From: Chloroflexota bacterium
GTDB lineage: Bacteria; Chloroflexota; Anaerolineae; Anaerolineales; UBA11579
Assembly (NCBI GenBank): GCA_018662365.1
Contig: JABJGH010000025.1
Coordinates: forward strand, 1 to 54,897
Direction of reading: 5' to 3'
Length of the DNA: 54,897 nt
Both the position numbers and the translations under genes were made by a program. The notes below the pieces were generated by a model. It was given only the letters and a program-made list of their open reading frames with translations, searched no databases and had not been told where the DNA came from. This document shows positions 35,530 to 43,937 of this stretch, piece after piece (within the stretch, counting starts at the first letter, position 1; each line of letters starts with the position of its first letter).

Positions 35530-35650
35530 TTCAAATAGGTCATTTTGCCTATGAAAACTCCATATTCATGTTATGATATTTTCCGCGTAGAGAAAAAATA
35601 ATGAGTAAAAATTAGTTTTCTACCTATTTAATGGAGGATAGAAAAATATA

Positions 35651-36964
35651 ATGAAGCAAATTGCAGTGATTGGGGTAGGATATGTTGGGTTAGTTACCGC
35701 TGCGTGTTTTAGTGATCTGGGCAATAAAGTAATTGCCATGGATATCAGCGACGAGAAGGTTAAGGGGCTAAAACGTGGGGAAATGCCAATCTATGAGCCT
35801 GGGCTTGAAGAATTGGTTGAGCGAAATGTAAATGCGGGCAGAATTACGTTTACAACATCAATAGAAGAAGCATTAGAAGGCTCAGAATATGTCTTTATTT
35901 GTGTGGGCACCCCCTCTGGTGTAGACGGAGAGGCAGACCTGAATTATGTAGAATCAGCTGCAAAAGCCATTGCTGAAAACATGACTGCCCCGATCATTGT
36001 GATCAATAAGTCAACGGTGCCAGTGGGCACTGGAGACTGGGTGGCTGATATAGTAAAAACAAACCAAAAAGAAGCTATCAAGTTTTCGGTGGTATCTTGC
36101 CCCGAATTTTTGAGAGAGGGTTCGGCGATCGCCGATTTCATGAATCCTCACCGTACTGTATGCGGTTCCTTAGATAGAGAGGCAGCCGAAAAGGTAGCAC
36201 AGCTCCATTTACCCCTTCGTGCCCCCAATGTGATCACCGACTTACGCACAGCTGAAATGATCAAATATGCCTCCAACGCATTTTTAGCGACCAAGATTTC
36301 TTTCATAAATGAGATCGCTAATATTTGTGAAAAGCTGGGTGCAGATGTGAATGAAGTTGCAGCTGGGATGGGTTTCGATCAACGAATTGGCCCACATTTT
36401 TTGAACGCAGGTTTGGGGTATGGTGGTTCTTGTTTTCCAAAAGATGTCAAAGCGCTTGCGTATATGGCTGAGGAAATGAACGTTGAGCCAAATATTTTAC
36501 GAGCAGTGATGAACACCAATGGCGAACGCCGCATGATGATTGTGGACAGAGCAGAAAAACTGCTCGGTAGTTTTGATGGAAAAACAATAGGTTTGTTTGG
36601 CCTCGCTTTCAAACCAAATACGGATGATATGAGGGATGCGCCCTCTGTGGATATTGCTGAAGCCATTCAAAAGAAAGGCGGCAAAGTTAAAGCTTTTGAT
36701 CCCGTCGCAATGGAAGTCGCTGGACCGATGCTGCCGGGTGTAGAAATGTTGAATAATGCCTACGAAGTTGCTGAAAATAGCGACGCTGTAATCGTGGTCA
36801 CTGAATGGAATGAATTTAAACAAGTTGACCTGACAAAATTAGCGGAAATAATGAAATCTCCGATAGTTGTGGATGGAAGAAATATCTATGACCCGGAGAA
36901 AATGAAAAGTTTAGGTTTTACCTATCGCGCGGTAGGACGTGGCTACGATAAGAATGGAGAGTAG
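35651..36964 (+). CDS. ugd: UDP-glucose 6-dehydrogenase
   Basis: Ugd oxidises UDP-glucose to UDP-glucuronate with NAD, a precursor for extracellular polysaccharide. The Rossmann start [13 protein letters not shown], the catalytic cysteine in [14 protein letters not shown] and [18 protein letters not shown] are diagnostic. Length (437) is normal. GGAGG lies before the ATG. It is followed by an overlapping methyltransferase gene. Confidence 0.95.
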   Translation: MKQIAVIGVGYVGLVTAACFSDLGNKVIAMDISDEKVKGLKRGEMPIYEPGLEELVERNVNAGRITFTTSIEEALEGSEYVFICVGTPSGVDGEADLNYVESAAKAIAENMTAPIIVINKSTVPVGTGDWVADIVKTNQKEAIKFSVVSCPEFLREGSAIADFMNPHRTVCGSLDREAAEKVAQLHLPLRAPNVITDLRTAEMIKYASNAFLATKISFINEIANICEKLGADVNEVAAGMGFDQRIGPHFLNAGLGYGGSCFPKDVKALAYMAEEMNVEPNILRAVMNTNGERRMMIVDRAEKLLGSFDGKTIGLFGLAFKPNTDDMRDAPSVDIAEAIQKKGGKVKAFDPVAMEVAGPMLPGVEMLNNAYEVAENSDAVIVVTEWNEFKQVDLTKLAEIMKSPIVVDGRNIYDPEKMKSLGFTYRAVGRGYDKNGE

Positions 36965-37856
36965 TCAAAAAGACAGCCCCCCTGTTTGCGATTATGAAGG
37001 TTCGGATTACCAGTCCTCCTTTTGGGATACAGGCGAACGCGCCTATGAAGACCAAGTAGAGGCAATTGCTTTAAAACGCTTGTTACCGAATAGTGGGAAT
37101 TTGCTTCTCGAAGTAGGTGCTGGTGCTGGGAGAAACACCCCCCGATATAAAGGCTATGAACGCATTGTGGTGATGGACTATTCCACCACCCAATTGCAAC
37201 AGGCTCAGGAGCGACTCGGCAAAGATGATAAATATATCTATGTGGCAGCGGATGTGTATCGTCTTCCGTTCATGGCTGGTCTATTTGATGGGGCAACGAT
37301 GATCAGGGTTATCCACCATATGTCGGATGCCCCGCTCGCCCTGAAGCAGATCAGAGAGAGTCTTCAACCTGGATCCACCTTTATCCTGGAATTTGCTAAT
37401 AAAAAAAATCTAAAAGCGATATTGCGTTATTTGTTAAAAAAACAAGATTGGAATCCGTTTTCTCCTGAGCCGGTTGAGTTTGTTGAACTAAACTTTGATT
37501 TTCACCCGAAAACGATTAGAGAATGGCTTGGGAATATTGGCTTTAAGATCGAGCGCCAACTCACTGTATCCCATTTTAGGATTGGATTCATTAAACGGTT
37601 GGTCCCAACTAGATTGTTGGTTTGGCTTGACTCTTTAGCTCAATTTACGGGAGGCTTATGGCAGTTCTCCCCCTCGGTGTTTGTAAAGAGCCAGGCGATT
37701 GGGGATACGACAGTTGCCCCAGAGGGGACCTTTTTTAGATGTCCTGAATGTAAGACACCCTTAGCGGAAGAAAAAAATAATAAATTGAAATGTGAATGTG
37801 GATTGACTTGGGGTATTGAAGACGAGATTTATAATTTCAAAGATCCTATAAAATAA
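36954..37856 (+). CDS. SAM-dependent methyltransferase with C-terminal zinc ribbon
   Basis: A class I methyltransferase ([11 protein letters not shown] motif [14 protein letters not shown] motif IV) with an extra C-terminal domain [14 protein letters not shown]...CECG, a Trm112-like zinc ribbon of about 45 residues. The ATG at 36954 overlaps the ugd stop by 11 nt; a GTG at 36939 is an alternative. Because it is coupled to ugd it may methylate a sugar or glycan (inference). Confidence 0.85.
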   Translation: MESSQKDSPPVCDYEGSDYQSSFWDTGERAYEDQVEAIALKRLLPNSGNLLLEVGAGAGRNTPRYKGYERIVVMDYSTTQLQQAQERLGKDDKYIYVAADVYRLPFMAGLFDGATMIRVIHHMSDAPLALKQIRESLQPGSTFILEFANKKNLKAILRYLLKKQDWNPFSPEPVEFVELNFDFHPKTIREWLGNIGFKIERQLTVSHFRIGFIKRLVPTRLLVWLDSLAQFTGGLWQFSPSVFVKSQAIGDTTVAPEGTFFRCPECKTPLAEEKNNKLKCECGLTWGIEDEIYNFKDPIK

Positions 37857-37876
37857 GATTGATTATCGTTAAACAT

Positions 37877-37909
37877 AAAGACCTTCAGATTTTATTTCTG
37901 AAGGTCTTT
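37877..37909. terminator. bidirectional intrinsic terminator
   Basis: A 12-bp perfect stem (AAAGACCTTCAG with CTGAAGGTCTTT) lies between the convergent methyltransferase and DsbA-like genes. It resembles the terminator at 22767. Confidence 0.9.
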
Positions 37910-37928
37910 ATTATTGATTAAATGATTT

Positions 37929-38684
37929 CTAATTCGATTTTGCTAGTTCTGAATCAATCACCTCAACAAAAACATCAAGTGGCTGGGCGCCAACCAGTGG
38001 AATTCCGTTAACAAAGAATGTGGGTGTAGAGCGCACACCGAGATTTACGCCATAGTCTAGGTTTTCATTTACTTTTTCAACATAGCGTTCAGATGAAAGA
38101 CATTCGGAGAATGATTCTGAATCTAATTCTAAAAATTCCGCATAGCCCAAATATGCACCTTCACTCAAGCCCAAGGAACCTTCAAAAAGCAGGTCATGGA
38201 AATTCCAATACTCCCCTTGTTCCTTGCTACATAATGCCGCCACAGCAGCCGGGATTGCATTCGGATGAATGCTAGTCAGTGGGAAATCTTTAAAAACTAA
38301 GCGAATTTGTCCCTCATATTTTTCAAGTAATGGGCCGGCGGTTTCTAAGAAATGGCGGCGACAATAGGGACACTCATAGTCACTAAATTCAATTATCGTC
38401 ACGGGGGCATCATCGGGGCCATAACTGGGGTCTTCATCGTTGATTGTGACTTCATAGCGAGTGGGTTCTTGCGCAATCACCTCATTTTCTGCTGCAGCCT
38501 GGGTAGGTACTAAAGCAATTTCTGGTTGAGGGTTATTTCCCCAAGTCAGATAGCCGACCAATAAGCCGACAAGAAAAAATATCGGGAAGAACAGGGCAAA
38601 GATTGTTGTTTTTTTGAGGGTGAAACTAAAAAATTCTTCCTCCTCAGGAGAGGGGGATTCTGATAAGTTGTTTTCTTCGTTCAT
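37929..38684 (-). CDS. membrane-anchored DsbA-like thioredoxin
   Basis: A single membrane helix (about 25-48) anchors an extracytoplasmic thioredoxin-like domain (about 80-250) with the active site YECPYCRRHF (CPYC) and the cis-proline region STPTFFVNG. It belongs to the DsbA/Thioredoxin_4 group that makes or shuffles disulphides in exported proteins. An acidic N-terminal tail (about 1-22) faces the cytoplasm. No partner gene is adjacent. Confidence 0.9.
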   Translation of the reverse strand: MNEENNLSESPSPEEEEFFSFTLKKTTIFALFFPIFFLVGLLVGYLTWGNNPQPEIALVPTQAAAENEVIAQEPTRYEVTINDEDPSYGPDDAPVTIIEFSDYECPYCRRHFLETAGPLLEKYEGQIRLVFKDFPLTSIHPNAIPAAVAALCSKEQGEYWNFHDLLFEGSLGLSEGAYLGYAEFLELDSESFSECLSSERYVEKVNENLDYGVNLGVRSTPTFFVNGIPLVGAQPLDVFVEVIDSELAKSN

Positions 38685-38816
38685 GGACGAAATTATATCA
38701 TGTCAAACATTTTATTCATTGAAGGTTTATAATCAATGAATAAAGTAGTTTTCAAAAGAAAATAAGTCCAAAATAACGTAAATATAATTTTAAATTAGAT
38801 TAATACCTAAGGCTTT

Positions 38817-39572
38817 ATGCAAAAACAATTGTTTGATTATGACAGAAAGATAATGAATGCAGCGGGCAGCTTAGGTTTTTCTCCAGATTCCCACGGCCCC
38901 ATAGACCCAAAAGAATTAGGGATGTTTATTACAAACCCGATAAGTTTGCGGCCGAGAAAAGCCGCCAACGGTCCGCGCCTGATCCATTATTCGGGGGGAG
39001 CCCTTTTTCACACAGGCCATCCTAACCCTGGGCTAAAATCCATTCTTAAATCCTATCGTTCTTCTTGGGCGCGAGCTGATTTGCCAATCCTCGTCCATTT
39101 ACTTGCTGCTTCCCCAGAAGAAAACACAACAATGACACAGCTCTTGGAAGAAATAGAAAATGTGGCTGGGATAGAGTTGGGTTTTCCGAATGAAGTGGAT
39201 GCCAAGACTGTAAAGGTTATTGTCAACTCTGCTTTAGGCGAACTGCCCATTATGGCTCGGGTTCCATTATCTAATGTGATAGAACTTGGAGAAACTGCTT
39301 TTGAGGCCGGGGCAAGTTTGATAAGTATTGGCCCACCCCGAGGTGCAGTAACGCTGCCGACCAAAGAAAAAATATTTGGGCGTTTGTACGGCCCGAGTCT
39401 CTTTCCACAAGTATTGGCAACCGTGTCAAATTTAGTTGCTAGGAATATTCCCGTTGTAGGTGGGGGCGGTGTGTACAACACAGACCAGGTCAATGATCTA
39501 TTGGAAGCGGGAGCCGCTGGGGTGCAGTTGGATACTATTTTGTGGCAGGGAGATTTTTTTGACGAAGGATAA
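38817..39572 (+). CDS. dihydroorotate-dehydrogenase-like TIM-barrel protein
   Basis: A 251-residue flavoprotein-like barrel resembling class 1 dihydroorotate dehydrogenases: MNAAGSLGF, RLIHYSGGALFHTGHPNPG and C-terminal IPVVGGGGVYNTDQVNDLLEAGAAGVQLDT, an FMN-phosphate-type loop. It is shorter than PyrD (about 300) and the usual active-site Cys/Ser loop is not evident, so another substrate is likely. The following CDP-alcohol transferase overlaps it by 14 nt. Confidence 0.78.
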   Translation: MQKQLFDYDRKIMNAAGSLGFSPDSHGPIDPKELGMFITNPISLRPRKAANGPRLIHYSGGALFHTGHPNPGLKSILKSYRSSWARADLPILVHLLAASPEENTTMTQLLEEIENVAGIELGFPNEVDAKTVKVIVNSALGELPIMARVPLSNVIELGETAFEAGASLISIGPPRGAVTLPTKEKIFGRLYGPSLFPQVLATVSNLVARNIPVVGGGGVYNTDQVNDLLEAGAAGVQLDTILWQGDFFDEG

Positions 39573-40155
39573 TCCGAAGAACATCAGCAAACAGATTCCC
39601 CAACTTTTATTGTGGTCCCGATTTGTGATTGCGGTCATTTTGCTAATTGATGCTTCTGATGGAAAGACCGACTTTTGGTTTTCGATCGGATTGATATATG
39701 CGATTGTCTCTGACTTTTTTGACGGGGTGATTGCAAGGCGGTTAGGGGTTGCTACAAATGGTTTGCGACGGTGGGATAGTTTCATCGATAGTTTTTTGAT
39801 TATTGCAGTGGCGCTGAGTGTTTTTCTGGCCCATCCCCAAGTCTTCCAAGAATATCAATCTGGCTTTCTAGTTTTCTTTAGTTTGTATTTTCTTTCTGTA
39901 ATTATTCCGTGGATAAAGTTTAGAAATCTGCCAGCATACCATGCCTATAGTGCCAAATTGGCCGGGCTGGTGATGGCATTCGCGATGATCTGGTTGTTTG
40001 CCTTTGGCCCGAGTAAAATTTTGTTATGGGGGGCGTTCGTTTTTGGGAGCCTCAGCCATGTGGAACGAATTATCATCGCGCTGATCTTGCCTGAACAGCG
40101 AGAGGATGTAGCTGGATTTTGGGTGGCAAATGAGATTAGGAAAAACTCCCAATAA
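39559..40155 (+). CDS. CDP-alcohol phosphatidyltransferase family protein
   Basis: A membrane protein with about five helices and a CDP-alcohol transferase motif DFFDGVIAR ... D-SFI-D. The spacing is kept, but the glycine three residues before the third aspartate-bearing triplet is leucine (LRRWD). Such enzymes move a phospho-alcohol onto a lipid. The true start is taken as TTG 39559 behind GGGAG (6 nt), because an upstream ATG at 39460 would overlap the previous gene by 113 nt. Confidence 0.75.
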   Translation: MTKDNPKNISKQIPQLLLWSRFVIAVILLIDASDGKTDFWFSIGLIYAIVSDFFDGVIARRLGVATNGLRRWDSFIDSFLIIAVALSVFLAHPQVFQEYQSGFLVFFSLYFLSVIIPWIKFRNLPAYHAYSAKLAGLVMAFAMIWLFAFGPSKILLWGAFVFGSLSHVERIIIALILPEQREDVAGFWVANEIRKNSQ

Positions 40156-40168
40156 TATATATACATCG

Positions 40169-40202
40169 AAAAGGAGCAATGGCGTACGCCATTGCTCCTT
40201 TT
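40169..40202. terminator. bidirectional intrinsic terminator
   Basis: A 34-nt perfect palindrome made of AAAAGGAGCAATGGCG, a TA centre and the exact complement. A T run flanks it on both strands. It separates two convergent genes. Confidence 0.93.
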
Positions 40203-40227
40203 AATTAATTCTACGAAAATCACTTAT

Positions 40228-40989
40228 TTATTCAGAATTTTGATCACAAAAAATGTGCACAGCTTTTTGCACAAATTTTGCTCCCCCATCTCGGATGCGG
40301 TTATAGTTGGCTGTAAAACGCTCATCCTGCACCCACATGTCCGCTAGATTCCTCATGAAGGCCACATCACAGGTATAGAAATATGTATTGATATAGCTGT
40401 GATAGTCACCAATTGCAGCTTGTACACCGGGGTCGTCAGGTGTAGTCGTTGGATCCTTAGTGACCATCCGCAGGGTTATTCTGCCCCCCTCTGCCTTAAT
40501 TTCTTCTTTTTGATCCTTTGAATAACTTCCCCATTTCTTCTGAGATTCAGCATAGCGCGGGGAATCGCCCCAACGTTCTTTCGCTTCTGCCTCGTATTTA
40601 CTTTCGTCGAATCCTTCAAAAAATTCTTGATCTTTCATTTTCCATTCTCCTTGTATTGTTGCGATGGTTTGATCGATGGTTTCGATCAAAGCCGATATTT
40701 TTTTTACATTTTCTTGCAAAGAAACCCGGTGTTTTTCGAGTGCGTTCAAGAGATTAAAATCAGGGCGGCTGAGGATCGTATTAATCTCTTTTAGAGGGAG
40801 ATCTAATTCCCGAAAAAACATGATTTGCTGTAATTGCAGCAAGCTGGCATGGTCATAAACCCGATAACCGTTGTCCGCAACGTCCGCAGGATTGAGCAAG
40901 CCAACCTCATCGTAATAGCGGAGGGTGCGAGTACTTATATTTGCAATATCTGCTAATTCTTTAATCGTAAATGTTTTATGTTCTGCCAT
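40228..40989 (-). CDS. MerR family regulator with TipAS ligand domain
   Basis: A MerR-type winged helix-turn-helix (about 5-75, TIKELADIANISTRTLRYYDEVGLL) is followed by a coiled coil (about 75-110) and a TipAS-like domain (about 115-253, EGFDESKYEAEAKERWGDSP), the drug-binding domain of TipAL. It likely activates genes in response to a small molecule. The ATG at 40989 lies 8 nt after its -10 box, so the mRNA is probably leaderless. An ATG 9 nt upstream is less likely. Confidence 0.92.
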   Translation of the reverse strand: MAEHKTFTIKELADIANISTRTLRYYDEVGLLNPADVADNGYRVYDHASLLQLQQIMFFRELDLPLKEINTILSRPDFNLLNALEKHRVSLQENVKKISALIETIDQTIATIQGEWKMKDQEFFEGFDESKYEAEAKERWGDSPRYAESQKKWGSYSKDQKEEIKAEGGRITLRMVTKDPTTTPDDPGVQAAIGDYHSYINTYFYTCDVAFMRNLADMWVQDERFTANYNRIRDGGAKFVQKAVHIFCDQNSE

Positions 40990-40996
40990 AATCCAC

Positions 40997-41027
40997 ATCT
41001 TACACCTTAACGTTACGTTAAGGTCAA
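40997..41027 (-). promoter_or_regulatory. MerR-type promoter with 19-bp spacer and dyad operator
   Basis: On the minus strand TTGACC (41027-41022), a 19-bp spacer and TAAGAT (41002-40997). The spacer holds ACCTTAACG-TTA-CGTTAAGGT (41004-41024 read on the plus strand), a perfect dyad. A 19-bp spacer with a central dyad is the hallmark of MerR-activated promoters. It serves the regulator itself. Confidence 0.9.
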
Positions 41028-41177
41028 GGAGATCTTATTTACAGATTTCTTGGTGTTTCCCCTTTGATTTAATCCTATTGTTTGCTTTAGGATCCGATTT
41101 TCTTAAAAAACTACCTTATACTTATTAAATCTTATTGAACATTGAATTTTCAATTTAAATCATCATAGGAGATCAGG

Positions 41178-41843
41178 ATGAAAAAAGCCTATCAGGGACA
41201 AGGATTGCATTTGTTGGCAATAGTAGTTTTATTGGCGGCAATGTCATACGTATTAAAATTCGAAAATATGTTGACTGGGGATTTATGGGGGCTCACCACA
41301 AAAACATGGGTGGCAATTGCCTTAGCAACGCCAATTCTCCATCAGGTCTATGTGGTGGTCATTTGGCGGCTAGAACTTTATAAACAGGCCATATCTAGTC
41401 GCTATGGAGAGAAAGGATTCATAGTCTATGGATTTTTCTTCTTACTCTTTTTGGCAGCACGTCCTATTTCCATTATTTTATTGGCTTTTTCCAACCAGGA
41501 AACCTTCGACCTTTCCTGGACCTGGCGCTGGATATTGACCTTAGTCCTAGCGCCACCATTTTTATACTTAGGATTTTCCATAAAGAAATATTTTGGCATC
41601 CCCCGTGCGTTAGGTGAGGATCACTTTAAACCTGAAGAATACAGAAATGGCAAAATGATTAAGGAAGGAATCTTTAAGTACACGAATAATGGGATGTATC
41701 TATATGGATTTTTAGGCCTATATTTACCAGCAATCCTATTGGCTTCCAAGGCTGCCTTAGCCGTAGCAATATTTCAACATCTTTATATCTGGGTACATTA
41801 TTTTGTGACGGAAAAACCAGATATGGAAGAAATATACGGATGA
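41178..41843 (+). CDS. membrane methyltransferase-like protein (PEMT/ICMT type)
   Basis: A 221-residue protein with about six hydrophobic segments and a C-terminal region (YTNNGMYLYGFLG...HLYIWVHYFVTEKPDMEEIYG) like phospholipid methyltransferase and isoprenylcysteine methyltransferase membrane proteins. The usual SAM-binding residues are not fully identifiable. GGAGAT precedes the ATG. It lies 189 nt from the MerR gene, divergent, so control by it is possible. Confidence 0.75.
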   Translation: MKKAYQGQGLHLLAIVVLLAAMSYVLKFENMLTGDLWGLTTKTWVAIALATPILHQVYVVVIWRLELYKQAISSRYGEKGFIVYGFFFLLFLAARPISIILLAFSNQETFDLSWTWRWILTLVLAPPFLYLGFSIKKYFGIPRALGEDHFKPEEYRNGKMIKEGIFKYTNNGMYLYGFLGLYLPAILLASKAALAVAIFQHLYIWVHYFVTEKPDMEEIYG

Positions 41844-41923
41844 TGTAATAAAACAGACACTTTCTTATCTTATTTTAAAGATGGGGATATAATTGAAAGT
41901 AGAATACATCTAGGAGTAAAGAT

Positions 41924-42298
41924 ATGCACCAATTACCAGGAGAATGCCCGATTTGTGGGGGCGAGATGTTCATTACCCGTTTAGAATGTCGGGAATGTGA
42001 TGTGACCATAGAAGGACGGTTTATCTCGGGACCTTTTTCTCAATTGACCCCTGCTCAAATGGAATTTGTGGAATTATTTATTAAGAATGAAGGAAAGATC
42101 ACCCATATGGAAACTGAACTCGATCTTTCCTATCCAACTGTGCGAAATCGGTTACACGAGATCATTCGAGCGATGGGATATGAGCCTGGAAAAGGGGAAA
42201 GTGAAAAGATCAACGAAGAAGATCGTAGAAAGATCCTTGAGGATTTGAACTCAGGGAAGATCACCTCGGAAGAGGCGATGAAAATGTTGAAAAACTGA
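41924..42298 (+). CDS. DUF2089 protein (zinc ribbon plus helix-turn-helix)
   Basis: The protein begins with a zinc ribbon (CPICGG ... CRECD), continues with a helix-turn-helix (about 45-85, LTPAQMEFVELFIKNEGK ... TVRNRLHEI) and ends with a short EEAMKMLKN tail. This matches DUF2089, a predicted DNA-binding family. Length (124) is typical. It is cytoplasmic; the targets are unknown. Confidence 0.87.
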   Translation: MHQLPGECPICGGEMFITRLECRECDVTIEGRFISGPFSQLTPAQMEFVELFIKNEGKITHMETELDLSYPTVRNRLHEIIRAMGYEPGKGESEKINEEDRRKILEDLNSGKITSEEAMKMLKN

Positions 42299-42314
42299 AA
42301 TAGAATTAAATAAT

Positions 42315-42345
42315 AAAGAGGACGCTAGCTATCAGCGTCCTCTTT
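42315..42345. terminator. bidirectional intrinsic terminator
   Basis: A perfect 12-bp stem (42315-42326 with 42334-42345) and T runs on both strands between convergent DUF2089 and FmdB genes. Confidence 0.9.
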
Positions 42346-42359
42346 TCTTTTAATCTAAA

Positions 42360-42713
42360 TTACTTCTTAGCTTCGCTTTTCTCTTTAGGTTTCTTTTCAG
42401 AAACAGATTTCGTTTCTTTTTTAGATTCACCTTTTTCAGTGGTTGTTTTGTCTTTGCTTTCTTTTTCGCTTTTTACTTCTTTCTCACCGTTTTCAGAATT
42501 TTCAGATTTGCCATTTCGGCTGGTCGGACTTTGTGATTTATTATCGGTGACATAATATCCAGACCCCTTGAAGACTACCCGTGCAGGCCTGTACACTTTT
42601 TGAAGTGCTTCTTGGCTACATTTCGGGCATTTTTTTAAGGGCTCGTCTGTGAAATTTTGTCGCTGATCAAACTGATTTTCACAGTTTTCACAGTGATATG
42701 TGTACATTGGCAT
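42360..42713 (-). CDS. FmdB family zinc-ribbon protein
   Basis: The first ~70 residues are the FmdB/CxxC_CxxC ribbon (MPMYTYHCENCENQFDQ ... CPKCSQEALQKVYRP) with the GSGYYVTD tail. The remaining ~50 residues are a Lys/Glu/Ser-rich, low-complexity tail, likely disordered. The family is small, regulatory or zinc-related, of unclear function. Confidence 0.92.
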   Translation of the reverse strand: MPMYTYHCENCENQFDQRQNFTDEPLKKCPKCSQEALQKVYRPARVVFKGSGYYVTDNKSQSPTSRNGKSENSENGEKEVKSEKESKDKTTTEKGESKKETKSVSEKKPKEKSEAKK

Positions 42714-42837
42714 AAACTATCTCTATCTCTTTCGTTGTTTGTCTAACTGACGATGGATTATAGCTCTCTTGAGAACACTTGACAAGTGCCTCAGGTGATT
42801 TTGAACACGAATTAAGATGATTCTAATGATTGATTTT

Positions 42838-43848
42838 TTATGAAAGTTGACTACTTTCTTCGATGCTTAATTCATCCTCAGAACTTCCGTAAAGTTGGCG
42901 ACGGAGCAAGCGATCATATTCCGTCCAATCTTTATCTGGTTGGCGATTGGAAAGCAAGGAGTTAAATCGGTTGAGTTGGGCGCTCGTATTCTCCAGATGA
43001 TGTAAAGCAATAGCTTCTAAAGTCTTAGGCCTCCTGGGAGAACCCCATTCATAACGGCCATGATGGGAGAGCAACATATGGCGCAACCTTAAGGAGAGAT
43101 CCTCTGGGAATTCTGGGAGGGACTTTAAGGCATCTGTAATCATTTCGTTGGCCATGACGACATGTCCTAAAAGGCGACCTTCATTTGTGTAATTAATATC
43201 CAATTCCCAAGAATATTCCCGGACCTTTCCAATATCGTGGAGCAATATCCCCGCATAAAGCAGGTCGGGATTGATCTGAGGATAAATCTGAAGAGTTGTT
43301 TGGGCGAGGACCAATATCTCCAGGGTATGTTCGATTAAACCGTGCAAATAAGCATGGTGTACCCGGCGAGCGGCGGGGGCTTGGATAAATAGACTGAGAA
43401 AATCATCATCCTCAAAAAAACTATTTACTAAGGCAGATAGATGCTGATCTTGGATCGTTTCGATGAAAGTTTTTAACTCCCCTAACATTTCTTCAGGGTC
43501 TCTCTCACTGCTTGGCAACATATCGCGCATGTCGTATTCATTTGGGTCGGCGGGCCTCAAACGCAATATCCGTATTTGGGTGCGTTCCAAATAGCTTTCG
43601 GTTTCCCCATCCAACTTTATGATCTCTCCTTCCAGAACATCTTCATAGGCCATTTCAGCATTTTCCCAAACCCGGGCAATGAGTTGGCCGCTACGGTCAC
43701 TAAGCACTAGGGTGAGAAAATTCCCGCGTGAGGGATCTCGAAAGGGTTCTAACTGTTTGCTACGAAGTACATAATACCCAATGATTCGATCACCGGAAAC
43801 CAGATCTCTTAAGAACGGTCCTTTGTTAGGATGATATGGATCCTTCAT
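42838..43848 (-). CDS. YhaM-type HD domain 3'-5' exoribonuclease
   Basis: An OB-fold nucleic-acid-binding domain (about 15-100, LTLVLSDRSGQLIARVWENAE) is followed by an HD domain (about 155-290) with H in GLIEHTLEI, HD in LLHDIGKVREY, H in HVVMANEM and HH in LLSHHGRYEWGSPRRPKTLEA. This is the YhaM/CBF1 layout of RNA-degrading enzymes. Length (336) fits. It is cytoplasmic, in its own unit. Confidence 0.9.
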   Translation of the reverse strand: MKDPYHPNKGPFLRDLVSGDRIIGYYVLRSKQLEPFRDPSRGNFLTLVLSDRSGQLIARVWENAEMAYEDVLEGEIIKLDGETESYLERTQIRILRLRPADPNEYDMRDMLPSSERDPEEMLGELKTFIETIQDQHLSALVNSFFEDDDFLSLFIQAPAARRVHHAYLHGLIEHTLEILVLAQTTLQIYPQINPDLLYAGILLHDIGKVREYSWELDINYTNEGRLLGHVVMANEMITDALKSLPEFPEDLSLRLRHMLLSHHGRYEWGSPRRPKTLEAIALHHLENTSAQLNRFNSLLSNRQPDKDWTEYDRLLRRQLYGSSEDELSIEESSQLS

Positions 43849-43937
43849 AATTAATTTCCTTGGTTAGAAGATTATTGGATGTGAAAAGATATTTTTTTTA
43901 ATTTTCATCCCTATGGGTCAAGCAATACTAGTAAAGA

